Notes: a model not told the origin generated them from the sequence alone. A stretch of DNA of 27,737 bases from an uncultured Enterococcus sp. (GCA_946409145.1 CAMJVA010000005.1:1-27737), one strand, 5' to 3'; shown: positions 14,972-23,235, counted from the first letter of the stretch. Numbers and translations: made by a program.

Positions 14972-17900
14972 TAGCTGTTTCCTCCTATTTTTTCCTGTAA
15001 AATACTTCGGCCATTTCCTAAACTTTTCACATTAATTTGGGAAATCACCCGATCTTTTAACTCTTTAACGTGAGAAATAAGACCAATCATTCGATTGCTT
15101 TCAATATTTTCTAAAGCAGTAATGGCCATATCTAAGGCCTCTGTATCTAAGGAACCAAATCCTTCATCAATGAGCAGCAGTTCAATAGCCACTCCCCCGC
15201 TGTTTTCTTGAATCACTTCTCCAAGACCTAAAGACAAAGCAAGGGCCGCAATGAAACTTTCCCCACCGGATAAAGTTTGAACTCGTCGTTTATCTCCTAA
15301 ATAATCATCATAAACGGAAATTTCTAGACCAGAATTTTTTTTCGCTCCTTTACTTTCATTATCTAAAGATAAGAAGTAGCGACCAAAGGATAAAAATTGT
15401 AATTTTTCATTGGCTTTATTTAACACTTGTAAAAAACTTTCTTGTAAGACATGGCGTTCTAAAGAAATTTTGTATAACCCATCCCCATTAGCCACTTGGG
15501 AAAGCATAAACCAGTCATTTAATTCTTTTTCTTTTTTTCCGAGACTGTCATTTAAACGAGTGACTTGTTTAAGGATGTTTTCTAAGTGAAGGAGTTGATT
15601 TTTTTCTTCATAATAAGCATTTTGTTCTTTCGTTAACTGCATTTTTAATTCAGCTAACCTTTCCTCTAACTGAGGTAAATGAATATCTTCTGTGGTCACT
15701 TCTTGTTTTAAGGTAGCAATTTTTATTTGTAATTCTTGTAGCAAACGGTCTAACTGCTCTTTTTCTTCTTTTAGTTGCGGTAAATGAGATACTTGGTCTA
15801 GTTTTTCTAAAAAAGTAGCTTCTAAAAGATCAGCGGCACTTAAAGCCTGTTTAAATTCTTTTTCACACTCTTCTTTTTTTCTTTTCTCTTCTAAAAGAAG
15901 CTGCTGATTTTCTTTAAGCTGAGTGGTTAAAGTTAAACTTTCTTTGGCTAAATTCTCTTTAGCTTCTCTTACCTCAGCTAAATTTTTTTCAAACTGTCTT
16001 ACCTCTTCTGTTAGTTTCTCTTTCACTTTCCTGCGGTGTTCTTTTGGTAAAAGGGCCTGATCTAAATTTTTTTCTAAGGTTTCTTTTTTCATCATCTTTA
16101 ACCCTAGTTGCTTTTGAAAATTTTCTTTTTCTTCCGTGACTAGGTGTAAAGCTGCTGTTTTTTCTTTTACCTTTTCTGTTACTGTCGTAATTTGTGCGGC
16201 AATTTCTTTTTGCTCCGCTTTTTCTTTGGCCACTAAGAGACTTTCTTTAGCAAACGTTTCTTTTTCTTGCAGAAATTTCTCATAAGTTTGCTGCCCCTGA
16301 GCTTTTTTCTCTTCGTATTCTAGGCAAGATTTTTCAGCTTGTTTTTTTTGACCTTGTAATTTTTCTTTCCAAGAAATAAGACCTTCTTGTGAGTCTCGAA
16401 AAATTTTTTCTTGCGTTAGTTTTTCTTCTTCTAGTTTTTTTAAATCTCCTTTTAAAAACTGTGCCGGTGCCGGATGTGTGGTGCTCCCGCATAAAGGACA
16501 AGGCTGGTTTTCTTCTAAAAGAGATGCCAAATGAGCAATTTGCTCATGAGCCCACGCACTTTGAGCTTTTTTAAAAGATTTTTCTTTTTCTAAAAAATCT
16601 TTCTCCTTAGTTTTTATTTCTAAACTTAATTGGGAAAGTTTTTTTTCAAAGGTCTCATGAGCTATTTTTAATTTTTCCAGTTGGGAAAAATAAGTTTCTT
16701 CTTGAGTTAAGGTATATTTTTTTTCTAAAAGTAATTTTTCCTTTTCCATGACACTAGGTAAATCAGCTTTTAAAGAAAGAGAGGCTAATTTTTCTTCCAA
16801 AACCTTCACTTCATCAGTTAAATGAGTTACTTCCTGCTTCTTTTTTTCTAAAAGTAACGTGTCTTTTTTAATGCGTTCATTTAAAGAAGATACTTCTTCA
16901 TAACTGTCCTCAGCTTGCAAAAGATTCCTTAAGGTCTCTTTTTTTCCTAAAGGCTCCGTATCTTTTAAAAGCTCTTCTAACACTGTCTCTTTTTCCTGAA
17001 GACAAGACGTCGCTTCTTTAAGATTTTTTTCTAATGATTCTTTTCGCAATTGGAAAGTTTTTACTTTTTCTTTGACTTCTTGTGTTTTTTCAAAGGTAAC
17101 TTTTATCTCTTTAACCTTTTCTAAAAGTTGAATTTCTTTACTTAATTCATTTTGTTGCTGTTTTTTATCACTCGTATCTTCATTTTTTAAACGCTCTAAA
17201 GTTGCTCGTTTTTCCACTTGTAAGGTTTTTTTTGCTAAAGATTTTTCAGCTTGTTCAGTGGCAATTTTAGCTTTTTCATAAGTTTTTTCTCGCTTACCTG
17301 TAACGTCAATTTTTTCTTCATAGCGTTTTTTTAAATTCTCTTCAGTGAGGTTTTCTGCCACTTGATCTAATAAAATTTGCTTTTTAAGTTGGGCTTCTTT
17401 CAAAAGATTGCCTTTTTCTTTTACTTGTTCTTTTAAATATTTTCCCCAATTTAAATACAAAGTGGTGGAAAATAAACGCCGTAAAACTTTTTCTTTTTCT
17501 GCACTATCGGCCACTAAAAAGCGACGAAATTCTCCTTGAGGGAGTAACACCACTTGAATAAATTGACTAAGATCTAGGCCTAAAAGCTGATAAATTTTTT
17601 CATTTACTTCTGTGACTTTTTTCCACTGGGCTACTTTTTTTTCCTCAATAATTTCCGTTAAAGTCACTTTTCCTGGTTGCAGACGTTCTCCCTCACCCTT
17701 TTTTTTCGGTACCCATTGTTCAGGTAAACGAGTGATTTCATACATTGTTTTTTTGACAGAAAAAGTAAAGGTAACTCTAGTTTCTCCTTTGGCAAATTGA
17801 GAACGCATTTCTTTTGGCGTACGATTTTGCCCACTGGTTTCCCCATATAAAGCAAAACACAAGGCATCAAATAAAGTCGTTTTTCCACTCCCTGTTTTTC

Positions 17901-18000
17901 CTGAAATTAAAAATAAAGGGGAGTCCGTAAATTTAGTAAAATCAAAGTTGGCCTTTTCATAAGGACCAAAATTTTTCAAGGACAAAGTTAAAGGACGCAT
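14968..18000 (-). CDS. sbcC: Exonuclease subunit SbcC (Rad50-like ATPase)
   Basis: The SMC-like ATPase subunit of the SbcCD nuclease, which opens DNA hairpins and trims double-strand ends. It is 1010 aa. The Walker A GKTGSGKT is at 34-41. Two very long Glu/Lys-rich coiled coils flank a zinc hook CPLC (about 500-503). At the C-terminus are the ABC signature LSGGES (about 908) and Walker B LLLIDEGFGSLD (about 940). Head, coil, hook, coil, head is the full Rad50/SbcC arrangement, so the gene is intact. Its ATG shares a base with the sbcD stop (TAATG), and its stop overlaps the SNF2 start by 4 bp. Confidence 0.97.
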   Translation of the reverse strand: MRPLTLSLKNFGPYEKANFDFTKFTDSPLFLISGKTGSGKTTLFDALCFALYGETSGQNRTPKEMRSQFAKGETRVTFTFSVKKTMYEITRLPEQWVPKKKGEGERLQPGKVTLTEIIEEKKVAQWKKVTEVNEKIYQLLGLDLSQFIQVVLLPQGEFRRFLVADSAEKEKVLRRLFSTTLYLNWGKYLKEQVKEKGNLLKEAQLKKQILLDQVAENLTEENLKKRYEEKIDVTGKREKTYEKAKIATEQAEKSLAKKTLQVEKRATLERLKNEDTSDKKQQQNELSKEIQLLEKVKEIKVTFEKTQEVKEKVKTFQLRKESLEKNLKEATSCLQEKETVLEELLKDTEPLGKKETLRNLLQAEDSYEEVSSLNERIKKDTLLLEKKKQEVTHLTDEVKVLEEKLASLSLKADLPSVMEKEKLLLEKKYTLTQEETYFSQLEKLKIAHETFEKKLSQLSLEIKTKEKDFLEKEKSFKKAQSAWAHEQIAHLASLLEENQPCPLCGSTTHPAPAQFLKGDLKKLEEEKLTQEKIFRDSQEGLISWKEKLQGQKKQAEKSCLEYEEKKAQGQQTYEKFLQEKETFAKESLLVAKEKAEQKEIAAQITTVTEKVKEKTAALHLVTEEKENFQKQLGLKMMKKETLEKNLDQALLPKEHRRKVKEKLTEEVRQFEKNLAEVREAKENLAKESLTLTTQLKENQQLLLEEKRKKEECEKEFKQALSAADLLEATFLEKLDQVSHLPQLKEEKEQLDRLLQELQIKIATLKQEVTTEDIHLPQLEERLAELKMQLTKEQNAYYEEKNQLLHLENILKQVTRLNDSLGKKEKELNDWFMLSQVANGDGLYKISLERHVLQESFLQVLNKANEKLQFLSFGRYFLSLDNESKGAKKNSGLEISVYDDYLGDKRRVQTLSGGESFIAALALSLGLGEVIQENSGGVAIELLLIDEGFGSLDTEALDMAITALENIESNRMIGLISHVKELKDRVISQINVKSLGNGRSILQEKIGGNSY

Positions 18001-19106
18001 TAATCTTCCTCCTTTAAAATATGTGCGAGACTATGGGCTAATATTTCTTCTTGAGTTTTAGTTAAATTTTCTTCCGTGACTTCTTGATAAAAGTCAGTAA
18101 ATACCTTTAAGGGATCTTCTTTTAAACTTTCTTTTTTTGTAAAGGTTACTTGGGTCATTTTTTCTCTGGTAATTTCTAGCAAATAAGGAAAACGTTCTTT
18201 CAAACGACTCATAACATTTAAAATAGGTTTTTTATCTGCTAAATGAAGGCCCACATAATCATTTTCATAAGGTTGATATTTTTCATCTTGCAAAAAATTT
18301 TCAAAGGTGTCGGTTAATTGGCGTAAATTTTTCTTTAAAGGAAGAGGTAAAAATTGCCGGGTATTTTCCTTAGTATCAACTAAATAAACACCCTTTTTTT
18401 CCGCGCCTTCAGGTAAAGAATAAGGAAAAGGTGAACCAGAGTAAGCAATTTTATCGTGGTGAAGAGCATCTTTACTGTGTAGATGTCCTAAAAGTACATA
18501 AGAAAAAGCTTCTAATTGATCAGTAGAAATAGCTTGCAGTCCTCCTACTTCTACTTTAATTTCTGATTCAGATTTTTTCGCGCCCACGGCAAAAAAATGT
18601 CCTACTAATACTTGCTTTTTTTCAGGATGAAACGTTTTTTTCATTTCTAAAATCAACTGATCAAAACCTTCTTGTAATGTTTTCACTTCAGGAAAAAGTT
18701 GTTGAAGATCAAATAAATCAAAATAAGGAAGCAAATAAAACTGAACATTTTTTATTTCAATAGGCTCTAAGCTTTTTGAAAGCTCCGTATTTAAGAAAAA
18801 ATCATTTAAGGTAAACCAAGGGGTCCCTGTATTGAGTCTAGTACGAGAATCATGATTTCCAGAAATAGCCAAAATCGGCAATTTTTCTTCCATGTTAATT
18901 TTAAACAGCAAAGAATTTAATAAAGCAACACTTTCACTAGAAGGAACACTTCTGTCATAAAGATCTCCGGCAATCACAAGTGCATCTACCTGATGCTCTT
19001 TTGCCATAGTGATAATGTTTTCTACCATTTCTTTTTGTTCATTTAATAAATCATAACCATAAATTTTTTTCCCAATATGCCAATCAGCCGTATGTAAAAA
19101 CCGCAT
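18000..19106 (-). CDS. sbcD: Exonuclease subunit SbcD (Mre11-like nuclease)
   Basis: The metallophosphoesterase nuclease subunit of SbcCD, 368 aa. Metal-binding motifs occur in the order expected: DWHIGK (about 8-13), AGDLYDRS, GNHDSRTR, VGHFF and GHLHSKD. The C-terminal cap/SbcC-binding portion is present, so the protein is full length. I chose ATG at 19104-19106 because AAGGTGG is about 7 bp upstream; an in-frame GTG at 19113-19115 overlaps that site. First gene of the operon, with its own extended -10 promoter. Confidence 0.96.
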   Translation of the reverse strand: MRFLHTADWHIGKKIYGYDLLNEQKEMVENIITMAKEHQVDALVIAGDLYDRSVPSSESVALLNSLLFKINMEEKLPILAISGNHDSRTRLNTGTPWFTLNDFFLNTELSKSLEPIEIKNVQFYLLPYFDLFDLQQLFPEVKTLQEGFDQLILEMKKTFHPEKKQVLVGHFFAVGAKKSESEIKVEVGGLQAISTDQLEAFSYVLLGHLHSKDALHHDKIAYSGSPFPYSLPEGAEKKGVYLVDTKENTRQFLPLPLKKNLRQLTDTFENFLQDEKYQPYENDYVGLHLADKKPILNVMSRLKERFPYLLEITREKMTQVTFTKKESLKEDPLKVFTDFYQEVTEENLTKTQEEILAHSLAHILKEED

Positions 19107-19141
19107 TTGCTCCACCTTCTTGCATTTTTGCCTTTCTGATT

Positions 19142-19150
19142 ATTATAACA
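19142..19150 (-). promoter_or_regulatory. Extended -10 promoter of the sbcD operon
   Basis: TGT-TATAAT on the minus strand, perfect -10 with the extended TG; the -35 is only a T run. I do not see a SOS/LexA box of the B. subtilis type (GAAC-N4-GTTC) nearby. Confidence 0.55.
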
Positions 19151-19183
19151 CAGGATTCTTGAGGAAAAAAATTTCAAAAAGAC

Positions 19184-19220
19184 AAAAAAAGTCGCTACCT
19201 TTATTTTCTAGGTAGCAACT
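19184..19220 (-). terminator. Terminator of plsC
   Basis: An 11-bp stem with one G-U wobble (19190-19200 with 19210-19220), loop 9 nt, followed on the minus strand by seven T. Confidence 0.9.
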
Positions 19221-19228
19221 TCCACATT

Positions 19229-19864
19229 TTATTTTTTCTTTTTTTCTGGAGTCGGTAAATACTTAAAGTTTGGATCCGTTTTTTTATCCAAGAGTAAAAA
19301 AGCTTCATTCATGCGTCGTTCTACTTCTTTAATGCCCTCTTTGTCTAATTTTTTAATATCAGAAATATCAATAGGATCTCCAAAACGCACTTGGATTTTT
19401 TTTCGTTTAAATACGCCGCCTAAAGTCACTGGACCTTGATAAACACTAGGAACAATTTTTACCTTAGCCATTTTAGCAATTAAAGCCACGCCACCTTTTA
19501 AATCTTCCGAATGTCTCGTCCCAGAAGGAAACATAATTAAAGATAAATCAGTCTGTTTTAAAAGTTTAACTGGGGTTTTAATGGCACTAGGCCCAGGATT
19601 ATCCCGATCCACTGGAAAAGCATGAGCATGAGTAATAATAAAACGTAAAATAGGATTTTTAAATAATTCTTCTTTGGCCATAAAAGAAAATTCTTTCGGA
19701 CTGGCTCCAATAGCTAAATAAATCGGATCCCAAAAAGTTCTATGGGGAGCAACTAAAATATAATTTTCATCTTTAGGTAATTTTTCACGATCGAAATAAT
19801 GGGCATTGCCATTAATAATAAATAGTAAAGCTTTGGCAAAGCCACGGATAAATCGGTAAAACAT
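19229..19864 (-). CDS. plsC: 1-acyl-sn-glycerol-3-phosphate acyltransferase
   Basis: A membrane-associated enzyme that adds the second acyl chain to make phosphatidic acid. The catalytic HX4D motif is HRTFWD (about residues 40-45) and the glycerol-phosphate-binding motif is FPSGTRH (about 110-116); PSVYQGP matches a later block. An N-terminal hydrophobic stretch would anchor it. The size of 211 aa is usual. I chose the ATG at 19862-19864 because GAGGAG is 8 bp upstream; the in-frame GTG at 19871-19873 directly abuts that site. Monocistronic, divergent from the tRNA methyltransferase pair. A related LPLAT paralogue with another acceptor cannot be excluded. Confidence 0.9.
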   Translation of the reverse strand: MFYRFIRGFAKALLFIINGNAHYFDREKLPKDENYILVAPHRTFWDPIYLAIGASPKEFSFMAKEELFKNPILRFIITHAHAFPVDRDNPGPSAIKTPVKLLKQTDLSLIMFPSGTRHSEDLKGGVALIAKMAKVKIVPSVYQGPVTLGGVFKRKKIQVRFGDPIDISDIKKLDKEGIKEVERRMNEAFLLLDKKTDPNFKYLPTPEKKKK

Positions 19865-19893
19865 TAGGAACACTCCTCTTGTTCAATCATAAT

Positions 19894-19923
19894 TTGCCCT
19901 TTTAGGACTAAAGGTATTATAAT
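19894..19923 (+). promoter_or_regulatory. Promoter of the tRNA methyltransferase-GIY-YIG operon
   Basis: TTGCCC (19894-19899), 18-bp spacer, perfect TATAAT (19918-19923). Confidence 0.6.
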
Positions 19924-19971
19924 ATAGATTTGTTATAAAAAATAGACTTTTGCAAAGTTAGGAGTTTTCTT

Positions 19972-20718
19972 GTGACAAAAATAAATTTATTACCGGAAGA
20001 AAGAATCGATCAACTTTATAAAGAAGATATTCAAATTATTCAAAGTTCCAAGGTTTTTTCTTTTTCCTTAGATGCAGTGTTACTCGCTAATTTTCCAAAC
20101 ATCCCCAAACAAGGAAAAATTGTGGATCTTTGTGCTGGAAATGGGGCTGTGGGACTTTTTATAGCCAAAAAAACTCAAGCTTCCATTGAACAAATTGAAA
20201 TTCAAGAAAAATTAGCTGACATGGGAAGGCGTTCTATTTTATTAAATCATTTGGAAAATCAAGTCACCATGCATCACTTAGATTTAAAAGACACGCTAAA
20301 AATTATTCCCAGTGATTCTTGTGATTTAGTTTTATGTAATCCCCCTTATTTTAAAGAAGCCCCGGCCAAAAAAACCAATCCTAATGAACACTTAGCTTTA
20401 GCTCGTCATGAAATTACCACTAATTTAGATGAAGTATGCCAAAAAGCCAGTCAATTATTAAAAATGAAAGGTCATTTTGCTTTGGTTCATCGCCCAGAAA
20501 GACTGTTAGATATTTTAGAAACCTTAAAAAAATATCGTTTAGCGCCAAAAAAAATCCAATTTATTTATCCTAAAAAAGGAAAAGAAGCAAATATTTTACT
20601 AGTGGAAGCCATTAAAGATGGAAAAAATGATGGCTTGAAAATTTTGCCTCCAGTAATTGTTTATAGCCAAGATAACGAATACCTTTCTCCTGTTAAAGAG
20701 ATGCTTTATGGAGAATAA
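19972..20718 (+). CDS. tRNA1(Val) (adenine-37-N6)-methyltransferase family protein (YabB/YfiC)
   Basis: A class I SAM-dependent methyltransferase of 248 aa. Motif I is VDLCAGNGAVGLF (about residues 48-60), and the adenine-N6 catalytic motif NPPY follows in LVLCNPPYF (about 118-126). This matches the TrmN6/YfiC family, which methylates A37 of tRNA-Val; the Gram-positive substrate is inferred. It starts with GTG at 19972, with AGGAG about 7 bp upstream. It overlaps the GIY-YIG gene by 11 bp. B. subtilis has the same pair (yabB-yazA), supporting both calls. Confidence 0.88.
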   Translation: MTKINLLPEERIDQLYKEDIQIIQSSKVFSFSLDAVLLANFPNIPKQGKIVDLCAGNGAVGLFIAKKTQASIEQIEIQEKLADMGRRSILLNHLENQVTMHHLDLKDTLKIIPSDSCDLVLCNPPYFKEAPAKKTNPNEHLALARHEITTNLDEVCQKASQLLKMKGHFALVHRPERLLDILETLKKYRLAPKKIQFIYPKKGKEANILLVEAIKDGKNDGLKILPPVIVYSQDNEYLSPVKEMLYGE

Positions 20719-20995
20719 TTATTATTTTTATGTTTTGCGCTGTGTGGACGATACTTTTTATGGGGGATTTTCTACTAATGTTTTAAAACGAGTGGCAACC
20801 CATAATGCTGGTAAAGGGGCAAAATATACTAAAGGAAGAGGCCCGGTCACTTTAATTCACGCGGAAAGTTTTCCTACTAAAAGTGACGCTTTAAAAGCCG
20901 AATACGCTTTTAAACATCAAAGTCGCCAAGAAAAAATAAATTATTTAAAACTAAATGAGAAAAAGAATATTATGACACAATTAAAGGAGGAGTGA
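20708..20995 (+). CDS. GIY-YIG domain protein (YazA/UPF0213 family)
   Basis: A small single-domain GIY-YIG protein, 95 aa. The core reads YYFYVLRCVDDTFYGGFS (about 5-22), with the canonical second half YGG, followed by the conserved HNAGKGAKYTKGRGP block and an EYAFK near residue 75. Family members are putative endonucleases with unknown targets. I chose the ATG at 20708, which overlaps the upstream gene by 11 bp, so translation is probably coupled; a longer frame upstream would overlap even more and lacks family sequence. The stop codon is inside a terminator stem. Confidence 0.9.
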   Translation: MENNYYFYVLRCVDDTFYGGFSTNVLKRVATHNAGKGAKYTKGRGPVTLIHAESFPTKSDALKAEYAFKHQSRQEKINYLKLNEKKNIMTQLKEE

Positions 20996-21010
20996 ACCAT
21001 CACTCCTCCT
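20985..21010 (+). terminator. Hairpin at the end of the GIY-YIG gene
   Basis: A perfect 11-bp G+C-rich stem AGGAGGAGTGA (20985-20995) with its complement (21000-21010), loop ACCA, followed by GATTGTCTTTTATTTTT. The U-tract is interrupted, so it is a fair rather than ideal terminator. The gene's TGA stop is the last three bases of the left arm. Confidence 0.7.
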
Positions 21011-21019
21011 GATTGTCTT

Positions 21020-22567
21020 TTATTTTTGATAATCGTATTTTTCTAAAACTTCTTCTTTATCTTTAGCTAAACCTTGTAATAAATCTAAATGTTTTGCTAA
21101 ATGACGATTTAATAGTTCATCATATAAATCCTGATTGTCTCGTAAAACTTTAAAGAAACGGTCACGATATACATAAGAAAAGTTTTTCTTTAAGTTTAAA
21201 ATAGAACCATACATGGTGTGGAGCACTTGTCTTGGATCATCTTCTAGTAAAAGACTGAATACTTCATTTTCACTGACATCTTGAGGATTTGGAGCTGTTT
21301 CTTGGGTGGCTTTAAATTCATAGAAACTTTTTACATCTGCTAAATTTTCATAACTAAAGGTATAAATTTCTTTCATTAAGCTAGGATCTTTTAAAGCAAT
21401 GACTTTCAAAGCTTCTAGCCAGTTGGTTCCAGCGGTTTTCACGTGCCAACCATTTTTAGAAATTTCTCCAATAATTGGGTAGACTGATAATTTATCACTT
21501 CCTGAGTGAATGGAAAGACGATAATGAAATTCTTCAGCAATGGCTTCATGAACAGCATATTCTTTAGCGAAACGATTAATGTCTCCAATGTAATCAATGG
21601 CTTTTTGGAACTCTCCATAAAATTTAGGTGCTAAAGTTTCTGGAGTAATCCCAAAGCGCTGTAATTCTTTGGCAAAGAAATAATGGTTAGCAGGAGTCGT
21701 TGGAACGATGGTTTCATCCATGGAAATTTCAAAATCTAAATGATAGGGTACTACAAATTTTTCGTAAATATCTTTCGCAAAAAGAACCGCATCAAAAAAG
21801 ATTAATACAGATTGTTGCAACTCTTTTTGACTAAAATGAACCTCTCCCCCAGCTGTTAAAGGAAATGTTTTGTTTAAATAAGTATCGTTAAAATAATTTT
21901 TAATGGTTTCGTCTAAAGCATTAAAAGTTTCATTTAACTGTTCATCAGAAAGTTCAGCCACTTCATTGTGAATTTCTTCTGTACAATCTAAAGTAATCAT
22001 GGAAAAACCAGCTCTTACAGCATAGTCCACTTCATAAGGTGTTTTCACATGATCCCCATCTGCTCCCCAACCGTCTTTATAACCTTCTGTAAAAACAGAC
22101 CATTTTGCATCGTTTAACACATTAGAAAAAGTTCGTTTCGTTAACAGCAATTCGCGGATACTTTGCTGAGCTAGGACAGGCATAATATTTCTTCCTTTAA
22201 ATAATTTCAAATGAGCATTCCCCGCAAGTCCTAAACGATCTCCTAAACCAAAAGAATATTTATATCCATGGCGACTGACTGGTTTAATGAATGGAAATCT
22301 TTTTTCTAAGGCATTTAAATTTTCTTCATTTAAATCCCCAGAAATTAAAACCCGGTCCTCGTCTTTTAAAATGTCTAAAGCTTTAAAATCTTTAATGCTT
22401 ACTACATCTTCATAGACTCCTAATTTTCTTTCTCCTTGGTCTGTGAAAATAAAATACACATTGTGTCGATCAATTTGTAAAGAAGGAGGATAAATCAGTT
22501 TAAGTTCAGCGACTTTTTCCGGGGCATTTAAAATGAGTTTAACTTCTTGCAATAAATTTTCTAACAC
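21020..22567 (-). CDS. uxaE: Tagaturonate/fructuronate epimerase
   Basis: Interconverts D-tagaturonate and D-fructuronate, a shortcut in galacturonate breakdown seen in Thermotoga and some Firmicutes. The 515-aa chain contains the family-like blocks GLGDRLGLAGNAHL, SVFTEGYKDGWGADGDH and the Ser/Gly-rich HSGSDKLSVYPIIG. Recognition rests on these blocks rather than on a named catalytic residue. Start is GTG at 22565-22567, with AAGGAG about 9 bp upstream; longer frames run through the operator palindrome and the promoter. It is transcribed alone, with no other hexuronate gene in the window. An imperfect operator-promoter arrangement suggests induction by a hexuronate. Confidence 0.85.
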   Translation of the reverse strand: MLENLLQEVKLILNAPEKVAELKLIYPPSLQIDRHNVYFIFTDQGERKLGVYEDVVSIKDFKALDILKDEDRVLISGDLNEENLNALEKRFPFIKPVSRHGYKYSFGLGDRLGLAGNAHLKLFKGRNIMPVLAQQSIRELLLTKRTFSNVLNDAKWSVFTEGYKDGWGADGDHVKTPYEVDYAVRAGFSMITLDCTEEIHNEVAELSDEQLNETFNALDETIKNYFNDTYLNKTFPLTAGGEVHFSQKELQQSVLIFFDAVLFAKDIYEKFVVPYHLDFEISMDETIVPTTPANHYFFAKELQRFGITPETLAPKFYGEFQKAIDYIGDINRFAKEYAVHEAIAEEFHYRLSIHSGSDKLSVYPIIGEISKNGWHVKTAGTNWLEALKVIALKDPSLMKEIYTFSYENLADVKSFYEFKATQETAPNPQDVSENEVFSLLLEDDPRQVLHTMYGSILNLKKNFSYVYRDRFFKVLRDNQDLYDELLNRHLAKHLDLLQGLAKDKEEVLEKYDYQK

Positions 22568-22588
22568 GTTTTTCCGCTCCTTTTTATA

Positions 22589-22610
22589 AAAATGTTCACG
22601 TGAACATTTT
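22589..22610. promoter_or_regulatory. Perfect 22-bp palindrome in the uxaE leader, probable repressor operator
   Basis: Two perfect 11-bp half-sites (AAAATGTTCAC and its inverse) with no spacer. It lies between the uxaE promoter and the ribosome site, where a bound repressor would block transcription. The symmetric even-length TGTTCACGTGAACA core resembles LacI- or GntR-family operators. The regulator is not in this window. Confidence 0.8.
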
Positions 22611-22641
22611 GGGATAAATTTTTTTCTCTTACACATTTTTA

Positions 22642-22670
22642 ATTATGCCATAGACTTTCTTTTCCGACAA
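22642..22670 (-). promoter_or_regulatory. Promoter of uxaE
   Basis: TTGTCG (22665-22670), 17-bp spacer and CATAAT (22642-22647) with an extended TGG before it, on the minus strand. A weak cre-like sequence TTAAAACGTTTTCT (22680-22693) lies just upstream, two mismatches from TGAAAACGTTTTCA. Confidence 0.6.
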
Positions 22671-22702
22671 AAAATATGCTTAAAACGTTTTCTTTTTAAA
22701 AG

Positions 22703-22734
22703 AAAAAAAGTGAGACGAAAACGTCTCACTTTTT
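22703..22734 (-). terminator. Terminator of spx
   Basis: A 13-bp perfect stem (22705-22717 with 22722-22734), 4-nt loop, followed on the minus strand by T-rich sequence TTTTTTTCTTTT. Confidence 0.92.
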
Positions 22735-22738
22735 CACT

Positions 22739-23137
22739 TTATAATCCAGCCATCATTTGAGCGTGGCGTAATTCCAACTGGCGCACTTCTCTTGGTAAGA
22801 AACGACGAATTTCATCTTCATTAAAACCAACTTGAAGGCGTTTTTCATCAATCATAATTGGACGACGTAACAGTCCAGGATTTTTTTGAACTAACACTAA
22901 TAATTCTTTAAGTGGCAAATCATCTAAATCCATATTAAGTTTTTGAAAAACTTTTGAACGAGTTGAGATAATTTCTTCAGTGCCATCTTCAGTCATTTGC
23001 AAAATTGTTTTTAATTCAGTCAAAGTCAGCGGTTCTGAAAAGATGTTCCGTTCAGTAAAGGGAATCTCATGTTCTTGTAGCCATGCGCGTGCTTTCCGAC
23101 AAGACGTACAACTTGGGGAAGTATATAATGTTAACAC
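22739..23137 (-). CDS. spx: Transcriptional regulator Spx
   Basis: An ArsC-like redox regulator that binds the RNA polymerase alpha subunit and activates thiol-stress genes; in Firmicutes it is degraded by ClpXP. The 132 aa match the family length. The redox switch CXXC is C10-T-S-C13 in the invariant TLYTSPSCTSCRKA, and RRPIMID (about 91-97) carries the conserved Arg-Pro. Start is GTG at 23135-23137, with AAGGAG 8 bp upstream; upstream in-frame ATG codons have no ribosome site and would add non-family sequence. Monocistronic. A 13-bp palindrome overlaps its promoter -10. Confidence 0.96.
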   Translation of the reverse strand: MLTLYTSPSCTSCRKARAWLQEHEIPFTERNIFSEPLTLTELKTILQMTEDGTEEIISTRSKVFQKLNMDLDDLPLKELLVLVQKNPGLLRRPIMIDEKRLQVGFNEDEIRRFLPREVRQLELRHAQMMAGL

Positions 23138-23200
23138 AGGCGTCACTCCTTTTTGACATATTGGCATGTGTGAAACAGATAGGATCATTTCCTTCTGTCT

Positions 23201-23213
23201 GTATACAGTATAC
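23201..23213. promoter_or_regulatory. Palindrome GTATAC-A-GTATAC over the spx -10
   Basis: A 13-bp perfect palindrome that covers the -10 element. Its location fits a repressor site. It does not match the PerR, CopY or Fur boxes that I know. Confidence 0.45.
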
Positions 23214-23235
23214 CTAATATCAAAAAAATTATCTA
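23207..23235 (-). promoter_or_regulatory. Promoter of spx
   Basis: TAGATA (23230-23235), 17-bp spacer and TATACT (23207-23212) on the minus strand. The leader is about 65 nt. Confidence 0.55.

Noticed and set aside
11804..19106. sbcDC-SNF2 locus as an anti-phage defence system
   Set aside because: SbcCD is a chromosomal repair nuclease, the neighbours are housekeeping genes, and there are no mobile-element marks; SNF2 alone is not enough evidence.
22680..22693. cre site upstream of uxaE
   Set aside because: Two mismatches at conserved positions (TTAAAACGTTTTCT) and placement upstream of the -35; noted only as weak under the promoter entry.
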